DNA of 64,000 bases from an uncultured Collinsella sp. (GCA_900757495.1 CAAENX010000012.1:32825-96824); one strand, 5' to 3'; positions 51,841 to 61,519 are shown, numbered from the stretch's first letter. Notes: generated by a model not told the origin, from the letters alone. A program made the numbers and translations.

Positions 51841-54800
51841 GACGACGCATCGCTGGGCGGTCGCTCAGCAAAACCCCGAGCTCGAAAAGGAGCTTTCGGC
51901 TGGCCTGGGCATACCCGGGCTGGTGGCGCGCATTATGGTTGCGCACGGCATTACATCCATCGAAGAAGGCCAGCTGTTTTTGACGCCTTCGCTCGATCGC
52001 GACTGGGCGGACCCGCTCGTTATTCCGGGCATGTCGGTCGTTGCCGACCGCGTCGAGCGTGCTATTCGCAACCACGAGCGCATCGCGGTCTTTGGCGATT
52101 TTGACGTTGACGGTATTACGTCGACCTGCCTGTTGACCGAGGCACTGCGCACGTTTGGCGCCGATGTCACACCGTTTATTCCGCATCGCTTTGACGAGGG
52201 CTACGGCCTGTCGCGAGCGGCGCTCGACCGCGTTAACGAGCTCGCTCGCCCCCAGCTGATCGTGACCGTCGATAACGGCATTGCCGCCAAGGAAGAGGTT
52301 TCCTATCTGGAGAGCCTGGGGATCGATTTGGTGGTCACGGACCATCACGAGCCCTCCGATCAGGTGCCGCAGGGCGTACCCCTGACCGACCCTAAGCTCG
52401 AGGACGAGGGTCCCTCGCGCGAGCTTGCCGGTGCCGGCGTGGCACTCAAGCTGGTGCAGGTTCTGGGCGAGCGTTTGGGCAAGCCGTCGTATTGGCGTTC
52501 GCTGATCGAGGTCGCGGCGCTTGGCACCGTGTCCGACATGATGCCGCTGACGCCCGAGAACCGCGCGCTGGTCGCCGAGGGCATCCAGCAGATGCGCGTG
52601 ACAGCTCGTCCCGGCTACATCGCGCTGGCAGCGCTCGCCAAGGCCGACCTCTCTAGCATTACGGCCGATGGCCTGTCGTTTTCGCTCATCCCCCGCTTAA
52701 ACGCCGCCGGCCGCATGGCCGATCCCAAGCTGGCGCTCGACCTGCTGCTTGCCCGCGATCCTATCGAGGCAAGCGCGCTGGCGGCCGAGCTCGAGGAGAT
52801 CAACCGTCAGCGTCGCGAGATCGAGGCGGAGCTCACACGCGATGCCATGGCAAAGGTCGAGGAGACCTATGATGGCGGTCGCGCAATCGTCGTGGGTGGC
52901 GAGGGCTGGCACGAGGGCGTCAAGGGTATCGTGGCGAGCCGTCTGACCAACCGTTATCACGTGCCGGCGCTGCTGTTCTCGATCGAAGACGGTATCGCTC
53001 GCGGTTCGGGTCGCTCGGTGGGCAAAGTCAACCTGTTCGACGCGGTCGAGCGCTGCTCCGATCTGCTGATTCGTCGCGGCGGGCATGCGGGTGCGGTGGG
53101 CGTGACCATCGAGGCGTCCAAGCTCGACGAGTTCCGTCGTCGCCTTTCCGCCGTGCTGTCCGAGCTTCCCGCCGAGGACTTTGAGGACACCGACGAGGTT
53201 GCCGCCACCGTCGACCTCTCCGAGCTGAATATTGAAACCATCGAGCAGATCTCCCGTCTTGAGCCGTTTGGCCAGGGCAATAAGGTCCCGCTACTGGCTG
53301 CCGAGGGAGTGACAATGTGCGATCGCGCCGTGGTAGGCAAAACCGGTGAGCACATGCGCTTTGTGGCGACCGATGGCGCCGCGAGTGTGCCGGCCATTAT
53401 GTTTCGCGTGCCGCAGATCGATAAGCTTATCAATTGCGACAGCGCCGTCGACTTGGTGTTCGAGGCCGTGGCCGAGCATTGGCAGGGACGTGTGAAGCCA
53501 AAGCTCATGATCAAAGATGTCTTGGTGCGCGATACCACGCTGCCCAGCGTCGACGATCCGGCATGCGAGCTTCGTCGTGACGTGCAGCCGGCGGATTCCG
53601 GCCTGCGCCTGGAGTCGCGTAAGCGCGAGACGCTCGCCCAGCTTTCCTATACCGAGCTCACGCGCTCGCTTATCCATAGCTTTATCGGCTCGAACCAGCC
53701 GCACCGCGCGCAGGTCGAGGCGCTCGATGCCCTGGCCGATCACCAAAGTGTTCTGGCCGTTATGGGAACGGGGCGCGGCAAGTCGCTCATCTTCCATGTG
53801 CATGCCGCGCGCGAGGCGGTCCTTCGCGGGCGTGCGAGTATCTTTGTCTATCCGCTGCGCGCGCTCGTTGCCGACCAGGCCTATCACCTCTCGTCGACGA
53901 TGGCCGCGCTCGGCATTGGCGTCGGCGTGTTGACCGGCGAGACCGTGGAGGCGGCGCGCGATGACGTGTTTGCCGGCTTGGCTTCGGGCCGCACCGGCAT
54001 CGTGCTCACGACGCCCGAGTTCCTGTCCATCCACCGTGACCGTTTCGCGCGTTCGGGGCGCATCGGTTTTGTCGTTATCGATGAGGCGCACCACGCCGGC
54101 CTTGCCAAGGGCGGCGACCGCAGTGCCTATCTCGACATGCCCGATATCCTCAAAGCCCTGGGCGACCCGGTCGTTATGGCTGCGACGGCCACCGCGACGG
54201 CTCCGGTCGTGGCCGAGCTTGCCCGCATGTTGCCGATCACTCGCACGGTGGTCGACGAGACGGTGCGCGAGAACCTGCAGCTCGAGGACGACCGAGATCT
54301 TGCGAGCCGCGAGAACCGTTTGGTGTCGATTGTGGCGACGGGGGAGAAGACCGTCATTTACGTTAATTCGCGCGACCAGTCCGTGGCGCTCGCCAAGACG
54401 TTGCGCAAGCGTGTGCCCGATTGCGCAACCCATATCGCGTTCTATAACGCGGGGCTTGCGCGTTCCGATCGCCGTCGCGTGGAGGAAGCATTCCGAGACG
54501 GAAGCCTCAGCTGCATCGTTTCGACCTCCGCCTTTGGCGAGGGTGTCAACCTGCCCGATATCCGCCATGTCGTGCTCTACCACATGCCGTTTGGCGCCAT
54601 CGAGTTTAACCAGATGAGCGGCCGCGCCGGTCGCGATGGGCAGCCCGCCGTGATTCACCTGCTCTATTCGTCGCGCGACGCTCGTATTAATGAGCGCCTG
54701 CTCGATTGTTACGCGCCCGAGCGCGATGAGCTCGTCACGCTCTATCGAGCGCTGCAGACCATGTGGCGCTCCAACCGCGGCAAGACCGGGGACGATTCCT

Positions 54801-55114
54801 TTAGCGCGAGCGATATCGACATCGCGCAGATGTGCCTTGCCATCGATGCTCGCACGCCGGTCGACGAGCGCTCGGTGGAAAGCGGCCTGGGAATCTTCGA
54901 AGAGCTTGGTTTCTGTCGCGTTTCGGGGTTTGACGACACCCGTCGCATCGCGATGGCCGAAAACCCCGGCCGTGTGCAATTGAGCAAATCAATCCGCTAC
55001 TTAGAGGGCTTGCGCTCGCGCATGGAGTTCTCGGCTTTCCGGAGTTGGGCGCTCGATTCGTGCGCTTCTGATATGCTAGCCAAAGTTAACCGCCCGATCG
55101 TACCGCGGGCCTAG
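51827..55114 (+). CDS. recJ: RecJ exonuclease fused to a RecQ-like helicase
   Basis: 1095 aa from ATG 51827. Residues ~1-560 are RecJ: GDFDVDGITS (DHH motif I), VTVDNGI, VTDHHEP (DHH), and the DHHA1/OB region with GWHEGVKGIVASRL and RRGGHAGAVG. From about 625 a superfamily 2 helicase follows: MGTGRGKSLIFH (Walker A), VIDEAHHAGL (motif II), MAATATATAP (motif III) and QMSGRAGRDG (motif VI). The RecQ zinc cluster and HRDC domains are not seen. RecJ digests 5' strands opened by a helicase in recombination, so one chain holding both is logical. It has low-complexity connecting residues. relA follows 15 bases on. Confidence 0.9.
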   Translation: MSSLKTTHRWAVAQQNPELEKELSAGLGIPGLVARIMVAHGITSIEEGQLFLTPSLDRDWADPLVIPGMSVVADRVERAIRNHERIAVFGDFDVDGITSTCLLTEALRTFGADVTPFIPHRFDEGYGLSRAALDRVNELARPQLIVTVDNGIAAKEEVSYLESLGIDLVVTDHHEPSDQVPQGVPLTDPKLEDEGPSRELAGAGVALKLVQVLGERLGKPSYWRSLIEVAALGTVSDMMPLTPENRALVAEGIQQMRVTARPGYIALAALAKADLSSITADGLSFSLIPRLNAAGRMADPKLALDLLLARDPIEASALAAELEEINRQRREIEAELTRDAMAKVEETYDGGRAIVVGGEGWHEGVKGIVASRLTNRYHVPALLFSIEDGIARGSGRSVGKVNLFDAVERCSDLLIRRGGHAGAVGVTIEASKLDEFRRRLSAVLSELPAEDFEDTDEVAATVDLSELNIETIEQISRLEPFGQGNKVPLLAAEGVTMCDRAVVGKTGEHMRFVATDGAASVPAIMFRVPQIDKLINCDSAVDLVFEAVAEHWQGRVKPKLMIKDVLVRDTTLPSVDDPACELRRDVQPADSGLRLESRKRETLAQLSYTELTRSLIHSFIGSNQPHRAQVEALDALADHQSVLAVMGTGRGKSLIFHVHAAREAVLRGRASIFVYPLRALVADQAYHLSSTMAALGIGVGVLTGETVEAARDDVFAGLASGRTGIVLTTPEFLSIHRDRFARSGRIGFVVIDEAHHAGLAKGGDRSAYLDMPDILKALGDPVVMAATATATAPVVAELARMLPITRTVVDETVRENLQLEDDRDLASRENRLVSIVATGEKTVIYVNSRDQSVALAKTLRKRVPDCATHIAFYNAGLARSDRRRVEEAFRDGSLSCIVSTSAFGEGVNLPDIRHVVLYHMPFGAIEFNQMSGRAGRDGQPAVIHLLYSSRDARINERLLDCYAPERDELVTLYRALQTMWRSNRGKTGDDSFSASDIDIAQMCLAIDARTPVDERSVESGLGIFEELGFCRVSGFDDTRRIAMAENPGRVQLSKSIRYLEGLRSRMEFSAFRSWALDSCASDMLAKVNRPIVPRA

Positions 55115-55129
55115 GGGAAGGGGACCTCG

Positions 55130-57490
55130 ATGGATGCCGCAGCCCGTACCGCCCATGATTCCACCCTCCAGCCGTTTTCGGAGATGGAGCACTATAAGCA
55201 TGCCGATGAGCTGCCGCCCGAGATTATGGCGGACAGCTACGACAAGCTGGAGCGCCTGTGCCTCAAATATATGAATGAGGACGACTTTTCTAAGGTTGAG
55301 CAGGCCTACTGCTTTGCCGCCGAGAAGCACTGCAACCAAAAGCGCCGCTCGGGTGAGATGTACATTAACCATCCCGTCGAGGTTGCCATCATTTTGGCCG
55401 ATCTCAAGATGGACTGCGATGTGGTGTGTGCCGCACTGCTGCACGATACCGTCGAGGATACCGAGACCTCGCTCACCGATGTTTCCGGCTTGTTTGGCGA
55501 TACGGTGGCCGAGCTCGTCGATGGCGTGACCAAGCTCACCAACATCGAAGTCGACAGCATGGACGAGAAGCAGGCGCTCACGCTGCGCAAGATGTTCCTC
55601 GCCATGTCCAAGGACATTCGCGTCATCATCGTTAAACTTGCCGACCGTCTGCACAACATGCGAACGCTGGCAGCCCTGCGCGAGGATCGTCGCCTGTTTA
55701 AGGCTCGCGAGACCATGGACGTGTACGCGCCCTTGGCCGACCGCCTGGGCATGAGCTCTATTAAGTGGGAGCTCGAGGACCTGTCCTTCTTCTACCTGGA
55801 GCCCGATGCCTACCAGCGCATCGCGCGCATGGTGGCTGAGTCGCGCGAGGTCCGCGAGCGCTACCTTGCCGAGACCATCAAGACGCTTACCGATGAGCTC
55901 AACCGCATTGGTCTGGAGGGCTTCCAGATCAACGGCCGCTCCAAGCACTATTGGTCCATCTACCAAAAGATGAAGCGCAAGGGCAAGGAGTTCTCCGAGA
56001 TCTACGACCTGGTGGCGCTGCGCGTAATTACCCATTCGGTGCGCGATTGCTACTCCACGCTCGGTGCGGTGCATACGCTGTGGCATCCCATGCCTGGTCG
56101 CTTTAAAGACTATATCGCCATGCCCAAGGTCAATAACTACCAGTCGCTCCACACGACGGTCATCGGCCCTACGGCTCGTCCGCTCGAGATTCAGATTCGA
56201 ACCTACGAGATGCATGAGCAGGCCGAGTACGGCATTGCCGCCCACTGGCTCTATAAGAAGTCGGGCGGATCGTCTGCTTCCAAGACCAATGACGCTCAAC
56301 GTTTGGACGACCAGATCAACTGGCTCAAGCATTCGCTCGATTGGGCGGCTTCCGACGAGATCACCGATGCCAAGGAATACCTGCACTCGCTGAAGGTCGA
56401 TCTGTTCGATCAGGAGATCTTTGTCTTCACGCCCAAAGGCGAGGTCATGGCGCTTCGTGCCGGCTCCACGCCGCTCGACTTTGCCTACGCCGTTCATACC
56501 GAGGTGGGCAACCACTGCGTCGGCGCTAAGATCAACGGTGCGGTGGCCCCGCTCACGCACGAGATCAAGACGGGCGACCGTGTCGAGATTCTGACCAACA
56601 AAAGCTCCAAGCCGTCGCGTGATTGGCTCAAGATCGTTAAGACACCTTCCGCCAAGTCAAAGATCCGCCGTTACTTCGCCGCCGCGACCAAAGACGATGA
56701 CGCTGCTGCCGGCCGCGATATACTGGCCAAGGACCTGCGCAAGCGCGGGTATGGCATCTCTACGCCGCGATCCACGCGTGCGCTCAACGCCGTGGCGGAG
56801 CAGTTTAACTACAAGCAGATTGAGGACCTGTTTGCCGCCGTCGGCGCCGGCAAGGTTGCCCCGCGCGCTGTGGGCAATAAGGTCGAGCAAATCTTGGATC
56901 CCAAGCCCGAGGAACAGCTCACCAAGACCGAAGCCATTGCCGAGGTCGTCAAGCAGCCTGCCCGCGGCTCCAACCGCAAGCCGCAAAAGCGCGGCAAGAG
57001 CGCCAGCAACGGCATTATCGTCAAGGGCGAGAGCAACAGCGGTCTGCTGGTCCGTTTGGCGCATTGCTGCAATCCGGTGACGGGCGACGACATCGTCGGC
57101 TTCATCACGCGCGGTCGTGGCGTTTCGGTGCATCGCGCCAATTGCCCCAACGTCAAGGGTCTTATGGAGCATCCCGAGCGCATGATCGATGTGGAGTGGG
57201 ACGGCGCTGCCGACACTCTCTTCCAGGTCGAGATCGTGGTCGAGTGCCTGGACCGCATGGGCCTTCTCAAGGATGTCACCATTGCCATTGGCGATGCGGG
57301 CGGCAATATCCTTTCTGCCGCCACGTCGACCAACCGCGAGGGTATTGCAACCCTGCGCTTTATGGTCGAGATCTCGGACGCGAGCGGCCTGGATCCGCTG
57401 CTGGCCTCCATCAGCAGCGTTGACTCGGTCTACGACGCGCGCCGCCTGATGCCCGGGGAGGGTGGAGCCCAGCTTAAGCGCCGCGTTTAG
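55130..57490 (+). CDS. relA: Bifunctional (p)ppGpp synthetase/hydrolase
   Basis: 786 aa, the long RelA/SpoT form. HD hydrolase: INHPVEVAIILADLKMDCDV and LLHDTVEDT; synthetase: YDLVALRVITHSV, RFKDYIAMPKVNNYQSLHTT; TGS domain: FVFTPKGEVMALRAGSTPLD; C-terminal ACT. An intact HD box predicts that hydrolysis is retained. ATG 55130 lies 15 bases past the recJ stop, so it is cotranscribed. Confidence 0.95.
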   Translation: MDAAARTAHDSTLQPFSEMEHYKHADELPPEIMADSYDKLERLCLKYMNEDDFSKVEQAYCFAAEKHCNQKRRSGEMYINHPVEVAIILADLKMDCDVVCAALLHDTVEDTETSLTDVSGLFGDTVAELVDGVTKLTNIEVDSMDEKQALTLRKMFLAMSKDIRVIIVKLADRLHNMRTLAALREDRRLFKARETMDVYAPLADRLGMSSIKWELEDLSFFYLEPDAYQRIARMVAESREVRERYLAETIKTLTDELNRIGLEGFQINGRSKHYWSIYQKMKRKGKEFSEIYDLVALRVITHSVRDCYSTLGAVHTLWHPMPGRFKDYIAMPKVNNYQSLHTTVIGPTARPLEIQIRTYEMHEQAEYGIAAHWLYKKSGGSSASKTNDAQRLDDQINWLKHSLDWAASDEITDAKEYLHSLKVDLFDQEIFVFTPKGEVMALRAGSTPLDFAYAVHTEVGNHCVGAKINGAVAPLTHEIKTGDRVEILTNKSSKPSRDWLKIVKTPSAKSKIRRYFAAATKDDDAAAGRDILAKDLRKRGYGISTPRSTRALNAVAEQFNYKQIEDLFAAVGAGKVAPRAVGNKVEQILDPKPEEQLTKTEAIAEVVKQPARGSNRKPQKRGKSASNGIIVKGESNSGLLVRLAHCCNPVTGDDIVGFITRGRGVSVHRANCPNVKGLMEHPERMIDVEWDGAADTLFQVEIVVECLDRMGLLKDVTIAIGDAGGNILSAATSTNREGIATLRFMVEISDASGLDPLLASISSVDSVYDARRLMPGEGGAQLKRRV

Positions 57491-57526
57491 TCGCGACGAA
57501 CGTGCCGCATTATCGATATTCGCTAC

Positions 57527-57554
57527 ATTCGAGGCATCGTTTGATGCCTCGAAT
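57527..57554 (+). terminator. Hairpin between relA and the MBL gene
   Basis: ATTCGAGGCATC and GATGCCTCGAAT form a perfect 12-bp stem with the loop GTTT; weak T-run (TCTATA). It could stop or attenuate the recJ-relA transcript. Confidence 0.55.
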
Positions 57555-57574
57555 TCTATAGAGAGGAGAGGGGC

Positions 57575-58258
57575 ATGAGTGCTGTGTCCTTGGATTTAAC
57601 TCCCAAGGGATCGGTCGAGATCGAGACGCTCGTAAACGGTCCCATTCAGACCAATAGCTATGCTGTTATTTCGGACAATGAGTGCGTGATTATCGACCCC
57701 GCATGGGAAGGCGAGCGCCTGGTGGAGCATATTCGAGCCGAGCATCCCGGTGTACGCGTGTTTGGCGCCGTATGCACTCATGGCCATGCCGATCATGTTG
57801 GTGGTGTTGCCGGCGTGCGAACCGCCGTTGGCGAGGGCTGCCAGTATGAGCTGTGTGCTAAGGATGTGGCGGTGCCGCATGCGAATATCGAGGAACAGCG
57901 AGCTATGTGGGGCATTGAGACGCCCGACCCCGGGGAGCCGACGCGCCTGCTCGCCGAGGGCGATGCTATCGAGGTGGGCGATATCTGCCTACAGGTGATC
58001 GAGACGCCCGGGCACACACCGGGTGGCATTGTCTTGTTCGCCGCCACCGAGCAGGGAAGCATCGCCTTTGTTGGCGACACGCTATTCCCGGGCAGCCACG
58101 GCCGTACCGACCTTTCCGGCGGAGATGAGGCAGCGATCCTGCGCTCACTCTCCAAACTTGCCAAGACGCTTCCGCCCGATACCGTTTGCTTGACGGGCCA
58201 TGGCGATTCGACCACGATGGCGCGCGAACTTATGCAGAACCCGTTTATGCAGATGTAG
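57575..58258 (+). CDS. MBL-fold metallo-hydrolase (glyoxalase II-like)
   Basis: 227 aa from ATG 57575 with GAGAGGAGAGG ahead. The metal motif is THGHADHVGG, then the second His in TPGHTPGG, the bridging Asp in VGDTLFPGS, and a final LTGHGDST histidine. This is the set of the glyoxalase-II-type hydrolases. A thioester or a lactone could be the substrate. Confidence 0.9.
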   Translation: MSAVSLDLTPKGSVEIETLVNGPIQTNSYAVISDNECVIIDPAWEGERLVEHIRAEHPGVRVFGAVCTHGHADHVGGVAGVRTAVGEGCQYELCAKDVAVPHANIEEQRAMWGIETPDPGEPTRLLAEGDAIEVGDICLQVIETPGHTPGGIVLFAATEQGSIAFVGDTLFPGSHGRTDLSGGDEAAILRSLSKLAKTLPPDTVCLTGHGDSTTMARELMQNPFMQM

Positions 58259-58452
58259 GCTCGAAGCCGTCTTTCGAACCACGAAGACCGCTCAATCGTC
58301 AAGCTATTTTCCCCAGTGGGTCGATTCTGTGGGGCAAACGGTCAAAATTTGTCCAATCGGATGGTATTCGTGAACAAACGAACGTTTATGCTCGGGTATG
58401 TCGTGGTAAAATCTCAGGCGTTATCGGAGCAACCTTACAGGAGGTTTCTTTT

Positions 58453-59319
58453 ATGCTCGTCAACGCAGCAGACATGCTCAAGAAGGCCGAGGCCGGCAAG
58501 TACGCTCTCGGTGCCTTCAACACCAACAACCTCGAGTGGACCCTGGCTATTCTCCAGGCCGCCGAGGAGGCCAAGTCTCCGCTGATCCTTCAGTGCACCG
58601 CTGGTGCCGCTAAGTGGATGGGCGGTTTCAAGGTCTGCGCCGACATGGTCAAGGCTGCCGTCGAGGCCACGGGCGTTACCGTTCCCGTCGCCCTTCACCT
58701 CGATCACGGTTCTTACGAGGACTGCTTCAAGTGCATCGAGGCCGGCTTCACGTCCATCATGTATGACGGCTCTCACGAGGAGACCTTCCAGCTTAACCTC
58801 GACCGCACCAAGGAGCTCGTTGAGCTTGCCCACTCCAAGGGCATGTCCATCGAGGCCGAGGTCGGCGGCATCGGCGGCACCGAGGACGGCGTGACCTCCA
58901 ACGGCGAGCTCGCTGACCCCGCTGAGTGCAAGCAGATTGCTGACCTGGGCGTCGACTTCCTCGCCTGCGGTATCGGCAACATCCACGGCGTGTATCCCGC
59001 CGACTGGGCTGGCCTTTCCTTCGAGCGTCTGGGCGAGATCAAGGCCGAGACCGGCGACCTGCCCCTCGTTCTGCACGGTGGCACCGGCATCCCCGAGGAT
59101 CAGATCAAGAAGGCCATCTCCCTGGGTATCTCCAAGATCAACGTCAACACCGACCTGCAGCTCGTCTTCGCCAAGGGCGTTCGCGAGTACATCGAGGCTG
59201 GCAAGGATCAGCAGGGCAAGGGCTTCGACCCCCGCAAGCTCCTCAAGCCTGGTCGCGACAACATCGTTGCCCGCACCAAGGAGCTCATGGAGGAGTTTGG
59301 CTCCGTCAACAAGGCGTAA
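58453..59319 (+). CDS. fba: Class II fructose-bisphosphate aldolase
   Basis: 288 aa from ATG 58453, which has AGGAGG in CAGGAGGTTTC upstream. Zinc ligands and active-site patterns are visible in ALHLDHGSYEDC, EAEVGGIGGTEDG, CGIGNIHGVYP and VLHGGTGIP; KINVNTDLQL is at the phosphate site. Central glycolytic enzyme. Codon use is more biased than the neighbours (a highly expressed gene). A weak TAAAAT -10 lies about 45 bases upstream. Confidence 0.95.
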   Translation: MLVNAADMLKKAEAGKYALGAFNTNNLEWTLAILQAAEEAKSPLILQCTAGAAKWMGGFKVCADMVKAAVEATGVTVPVALHLDHGSYEDCFKCIEAGFTSIMYDGSHEETFQLNLDRTKELVELAHSKGMSIEAEVGGIGGTEDGVTSNGELADPAECKQIADLGVDFLACGIGNIHGVYPADWAGLSFERLGEIKAETGDLPLVLHGGTGIPEDQIKKAISLGISKINVNTDLQLVFAKGVREYIEAGKDQQGKGFDPRKLLKPGRDNIVARTKELMEEFGSVNKA

Positions 59320-59339
59320 GCGTCGCTAAACTTCCCGCC

Positions 59340-59431
59340 GGAAGCCCCGTCCCCCTACACTGTTTCCTTTGCGCTCACCTGGCTTCGCCAGAAGTCGCGC
59401 CAAGGAAACAGTTCCGGGGGACGGGGCTTCC
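59340..59431. repeat. 92-bp cruciform-forming palindrome
   Basis: The 35-base arms (59340-59374 and 59397-59431) pair with about four mismatches; they begin GGAAGCCCCGTCCCCC. The loop holds a second small hairpin, CTGGCTTCGCCAG. It carries GGGGGACGGGG and has no gene. Confidence 0.8.
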
Positions 59432-59560
59432 TTCGTTTAACGCCGCAGGGTTACTGGGCTGAATAAATGATCCTTGTTTTGCCAGAAGTCGCGCGACGGA
59501 ATCAGCTCCGGGGAAACGGGGCCTCCTTTGTTAACTCGCCACAGGGTTACTGGGCTGAAT
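59387..59560 (+). repeat. Two direct repeats of about 80 bases
   Basis: Copies at 59387-59464 and 59481-59560 begin GCCAGAAGTCGCGC and end GGGTTACTGGGCTGAAT. They differ at scattered places, roughly one in five bases. The first overlaps the right arm of the palindrome at 59340-59431. Confidence 0.7.
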
Positions 59561-59592
59561 TCATTTTTTATAGGTACCGTTTATCGGTATTG

Positions 59593-59621
59593 AGAGTCCC
59601 CTTGCTGGGGCTTTCTTTTTT
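59593..59621 (+). terminator. Rho-independent terminator
   Basis: AGTCCCC pairs with GGGGCTT around TTGCT, one bulge, followed by TCTTTTTT. It is 270 bases past fba and about 45 before the next gene, so it may close fba or act as an attenuator of the transglutaminase gene. Confidence 0.65.
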
Positions 59622-59668
59622 ATCTCGCTACAATGGGCTTCAAGAGTTCTAATGACTTGGAGTTTGGT

Positions 59669-61102
59669 ATGGCTGTTATTAATGTGCTGCCTTCGGATGG
59701 GAAGGTTATTGACGAGGGTCCTGTTGGTTGCTCTGTTGATGTTTGCTGTGATGATTTTCGCCATCTCGATATTGGGCTACCGCCTGAGATTCTTCGTCTT
59801 AAGGATGCCGGGAATTTGACGCAGGCTGTTGCTGCCTGCGATCGTCTTTTGGAGCAGAACCCCGATCCCTCGTTGGCTGCCTGCGTTCGCGCCGAGCGGT
59901 ATCGCATGATCGAGACGCCGCTTCATTTTTCGGTGTCGCGCGATCGAGCTATTGCGATGATTCGCGAGGAGTGGCCTGAGTTTACCGAGGAGCAGTTTGA
60001 CGATCTGATTGACCGTAAGCGTATTGACTGGCGCTTTATCGACGGCGAGCTGTTCGTTCTCGACAACTTCCTCGATTCGCTTCGCGTATATCCCAAAGAG
60101 GTCCCCGGCATGCGTCCCGATCCTACGGACGGAATTGCACTGCGCAACGAGATGCTCAAGGAGATGGAGTTGCAAAATGGATTGGCTCGCGTCATTACGC
60201 TTAAAGCATCTGTGTCTGTCCCCGGCGCTCTAGAGGGGGAGACCGTTCGCGCTTGGCTTCCCGTTGCCGCCACCTGCCACCAGCAGTCTCGGGTCGAGAT
60301 TCTCGACATGATGCCGGAGGGTGCTGTTGCTCCCGCGAACGATTCGGCACGTACCGCCTCGTGGTCTTCTTCGAGTGAACGCTCATTCTCGGTGACCTAT
60401 CGTTATCACATCGATGCTGCTTATTGTGATGTCTACGGTGGCACACTTCCGGTTCATCCGCGTATGGACGCGCCTCTGCCCGAGGATATTTCCGAGGACC
60501 GTCCGCACATTGCATTCACGCCGTATCTGCTGCAGCTGACGGCCGGTGTTGTTGACGGACTCGAGGATCCGCTCGATCGCGCCCGTGCTATCTATGATTA
60601 CCTGACGCAGCATATCGACTATCGCTATCAGCCGCCGTACTTGCTTTTGGGATCTATTGCCGATGACTGCGCGCATTCGCTCCGCGGCGATTGCGGCGTT
60701 ATGGCGCTCACGTTTATCACCATGTGCCGTATCGCGGGCGTGCCTGCCCGTTGGCAGAGCGGCCTGTACGTTGCGCCCGATTCGGTGGGGTCGCACGACT
60801 GGGCAGAGTTCTATACGCCGCAGACCGGTTGGCTCAACGCCGACGTGTCATTTGGATCTTCTGCTCGCAGGATGGGGGAGGAGCGGCGCCGCCGTCACTA
60901 CTTTGGCAATCTCGACCCGTGGCGCATGGTGGCCAACAATCGATTCCAGGCAGAGTTTGAGCCCTCTTTCGACGGCATGCGCGAGGACCCTTACGATAAC
61001 CAGATGGGTGAGGCTTCGGTCGACGGTCGCGGATGCCGTCAGCGCGAGATGCTCCGCACGGTCGAACTCATCGAAATGCTCGAAGTTCCATTTTCGGACT
61101 AA
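59669..61102 (+). CDS. Transglutaminase-like domain protein
   Basis: 477 aa from ATG 59669 (GGAG 6 bases upstream). No signal peptide. A small helical N-terminal region (QAVAACDRLLEQNPDPSLAA, WPEFTEEQFDDLIDRKRIDW) precedes a beta-rich part and a transglutaminase-core: GDCGVMALTFITMCRIAGVP (Cys), SVGSHDWAEFY (His) and WLNADVSFG (Asp). The catalytic triad is complete, but whether it crosslinks or cleaves is unknown. tRNA-Leu follows. Confidence 0.82.
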   Translation: MAVINVLPSDGKVIDEGPVGCSVDVCCDDFRHLDIGLPPEILRLKDAGNLTQAVAACDRLLEQNPDPSLAACVRAERYRMIETPLHFSVSRDRAIAMIREEWPEFTEEQFDDLIDRKRIDWRFIDGELFVLDNFLDSLRVYPKEVPGMRPDPTDGIALRNEMLKEMELQNGLARVITLKASVSVPGALEGETVRAWLPVAATCHQQSRVEILDMMPEGAVAPANDSARTASWSSSSERSFSVTYRYHIDAAYCDVYGGTLPVHPRMDAPLPEDISEDRPHIAFTPYLLQLTAGVVDGLEDPLDRARAIYDYLTQHIDYRYQPPYLLLGSIADDCAHSLRGDCGVMALTFITMCRIAGVPARWQSGLYVAPDSVGSHDWAEFYTPQTGWLNADVSFGSSARRMGEERRRRHYFGNLDPWRMVANNRFQAEFEPSFDGMREDPYDNQMGEASVDGRGCRQREMLRTVELIEMLEVPFSD

Positions 61103-61141
61103 TCGGTAGAAAGCTGTGATAAACTAACTCACGCATTGCGT

Positions 61142-61228
61142 GCCCGAGTGGCGGAATTGGCAGACGCAGTGGACTCAAAATCCACCGTTGGCAACAACGT
61201 GCGAGTTCGAGTCTCGCCTCGGGCACCA
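61142..61228 (+). tRNA. tRNA-Leu(CAA)
   Basis: 87 bases including the encoded CCA. The acceptor arms are GCCCGAG and CTCGGGC; the anticodon stem is GTGGA/TCCAC with the loop CTCAAAA, so the anticodon is CAA, reading UUG. A long variable arm (CGTTGGCAACAACG) is typical of tRNA-Leu. Discriminator A. Confidence 0.97.
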
Positions 61229-61439
61229 TACATGCAAGTGAGCGTTCAAGGGGGTTGCGGCCCCCTTTTTCGTGCCGAACTCGCGTGAGCGCGCGAAGCG
61301 TTAAGCAAACAGGCCTGTGGCCTGTCTGTAGCGGAGCGTGGCGAGGGCGCCACGCGCCCGAAGCCCGGGGCTTCGCGAAGCGAAGGCCCTTCGAGTCTCG
61401 CCTCGGGCACCATACATGCAAGTGAGCGTTCAAGGGGGT
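61206..61439 (+). repeat. 50-bp direct repeat containing the 3' end of tRNA-Leu
   Basis: Bases 61206-61255 (the last 23 of the tRNA plus 27 beyond) are repeated exactly at 61390-61439. About 134 bases lie between. The downstream copy lacks the rest of a tRNA. This is what is left by an integrated element or a collapsed second tRNA gene. The in-between text has no gene. Confidence 0.85.
61249..61270 (+). terminator. Terminator of tRNA-Leu
   Basis: AGGGGG, the loop TTGCGG and CCCCCT, followed by TTTT. The second copy of the repeat at 61431 has a weakened version ending in TTTTTT. Confidence 0.75.
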
Positions 61440-61519
61440 CAAGGCCTCTTTTTTCGTGTACGTAATGTGATAACGCGCTGTACGTGTTACTATTCGCAAG
61501 GCGTTGTTCCCGCAATGCC

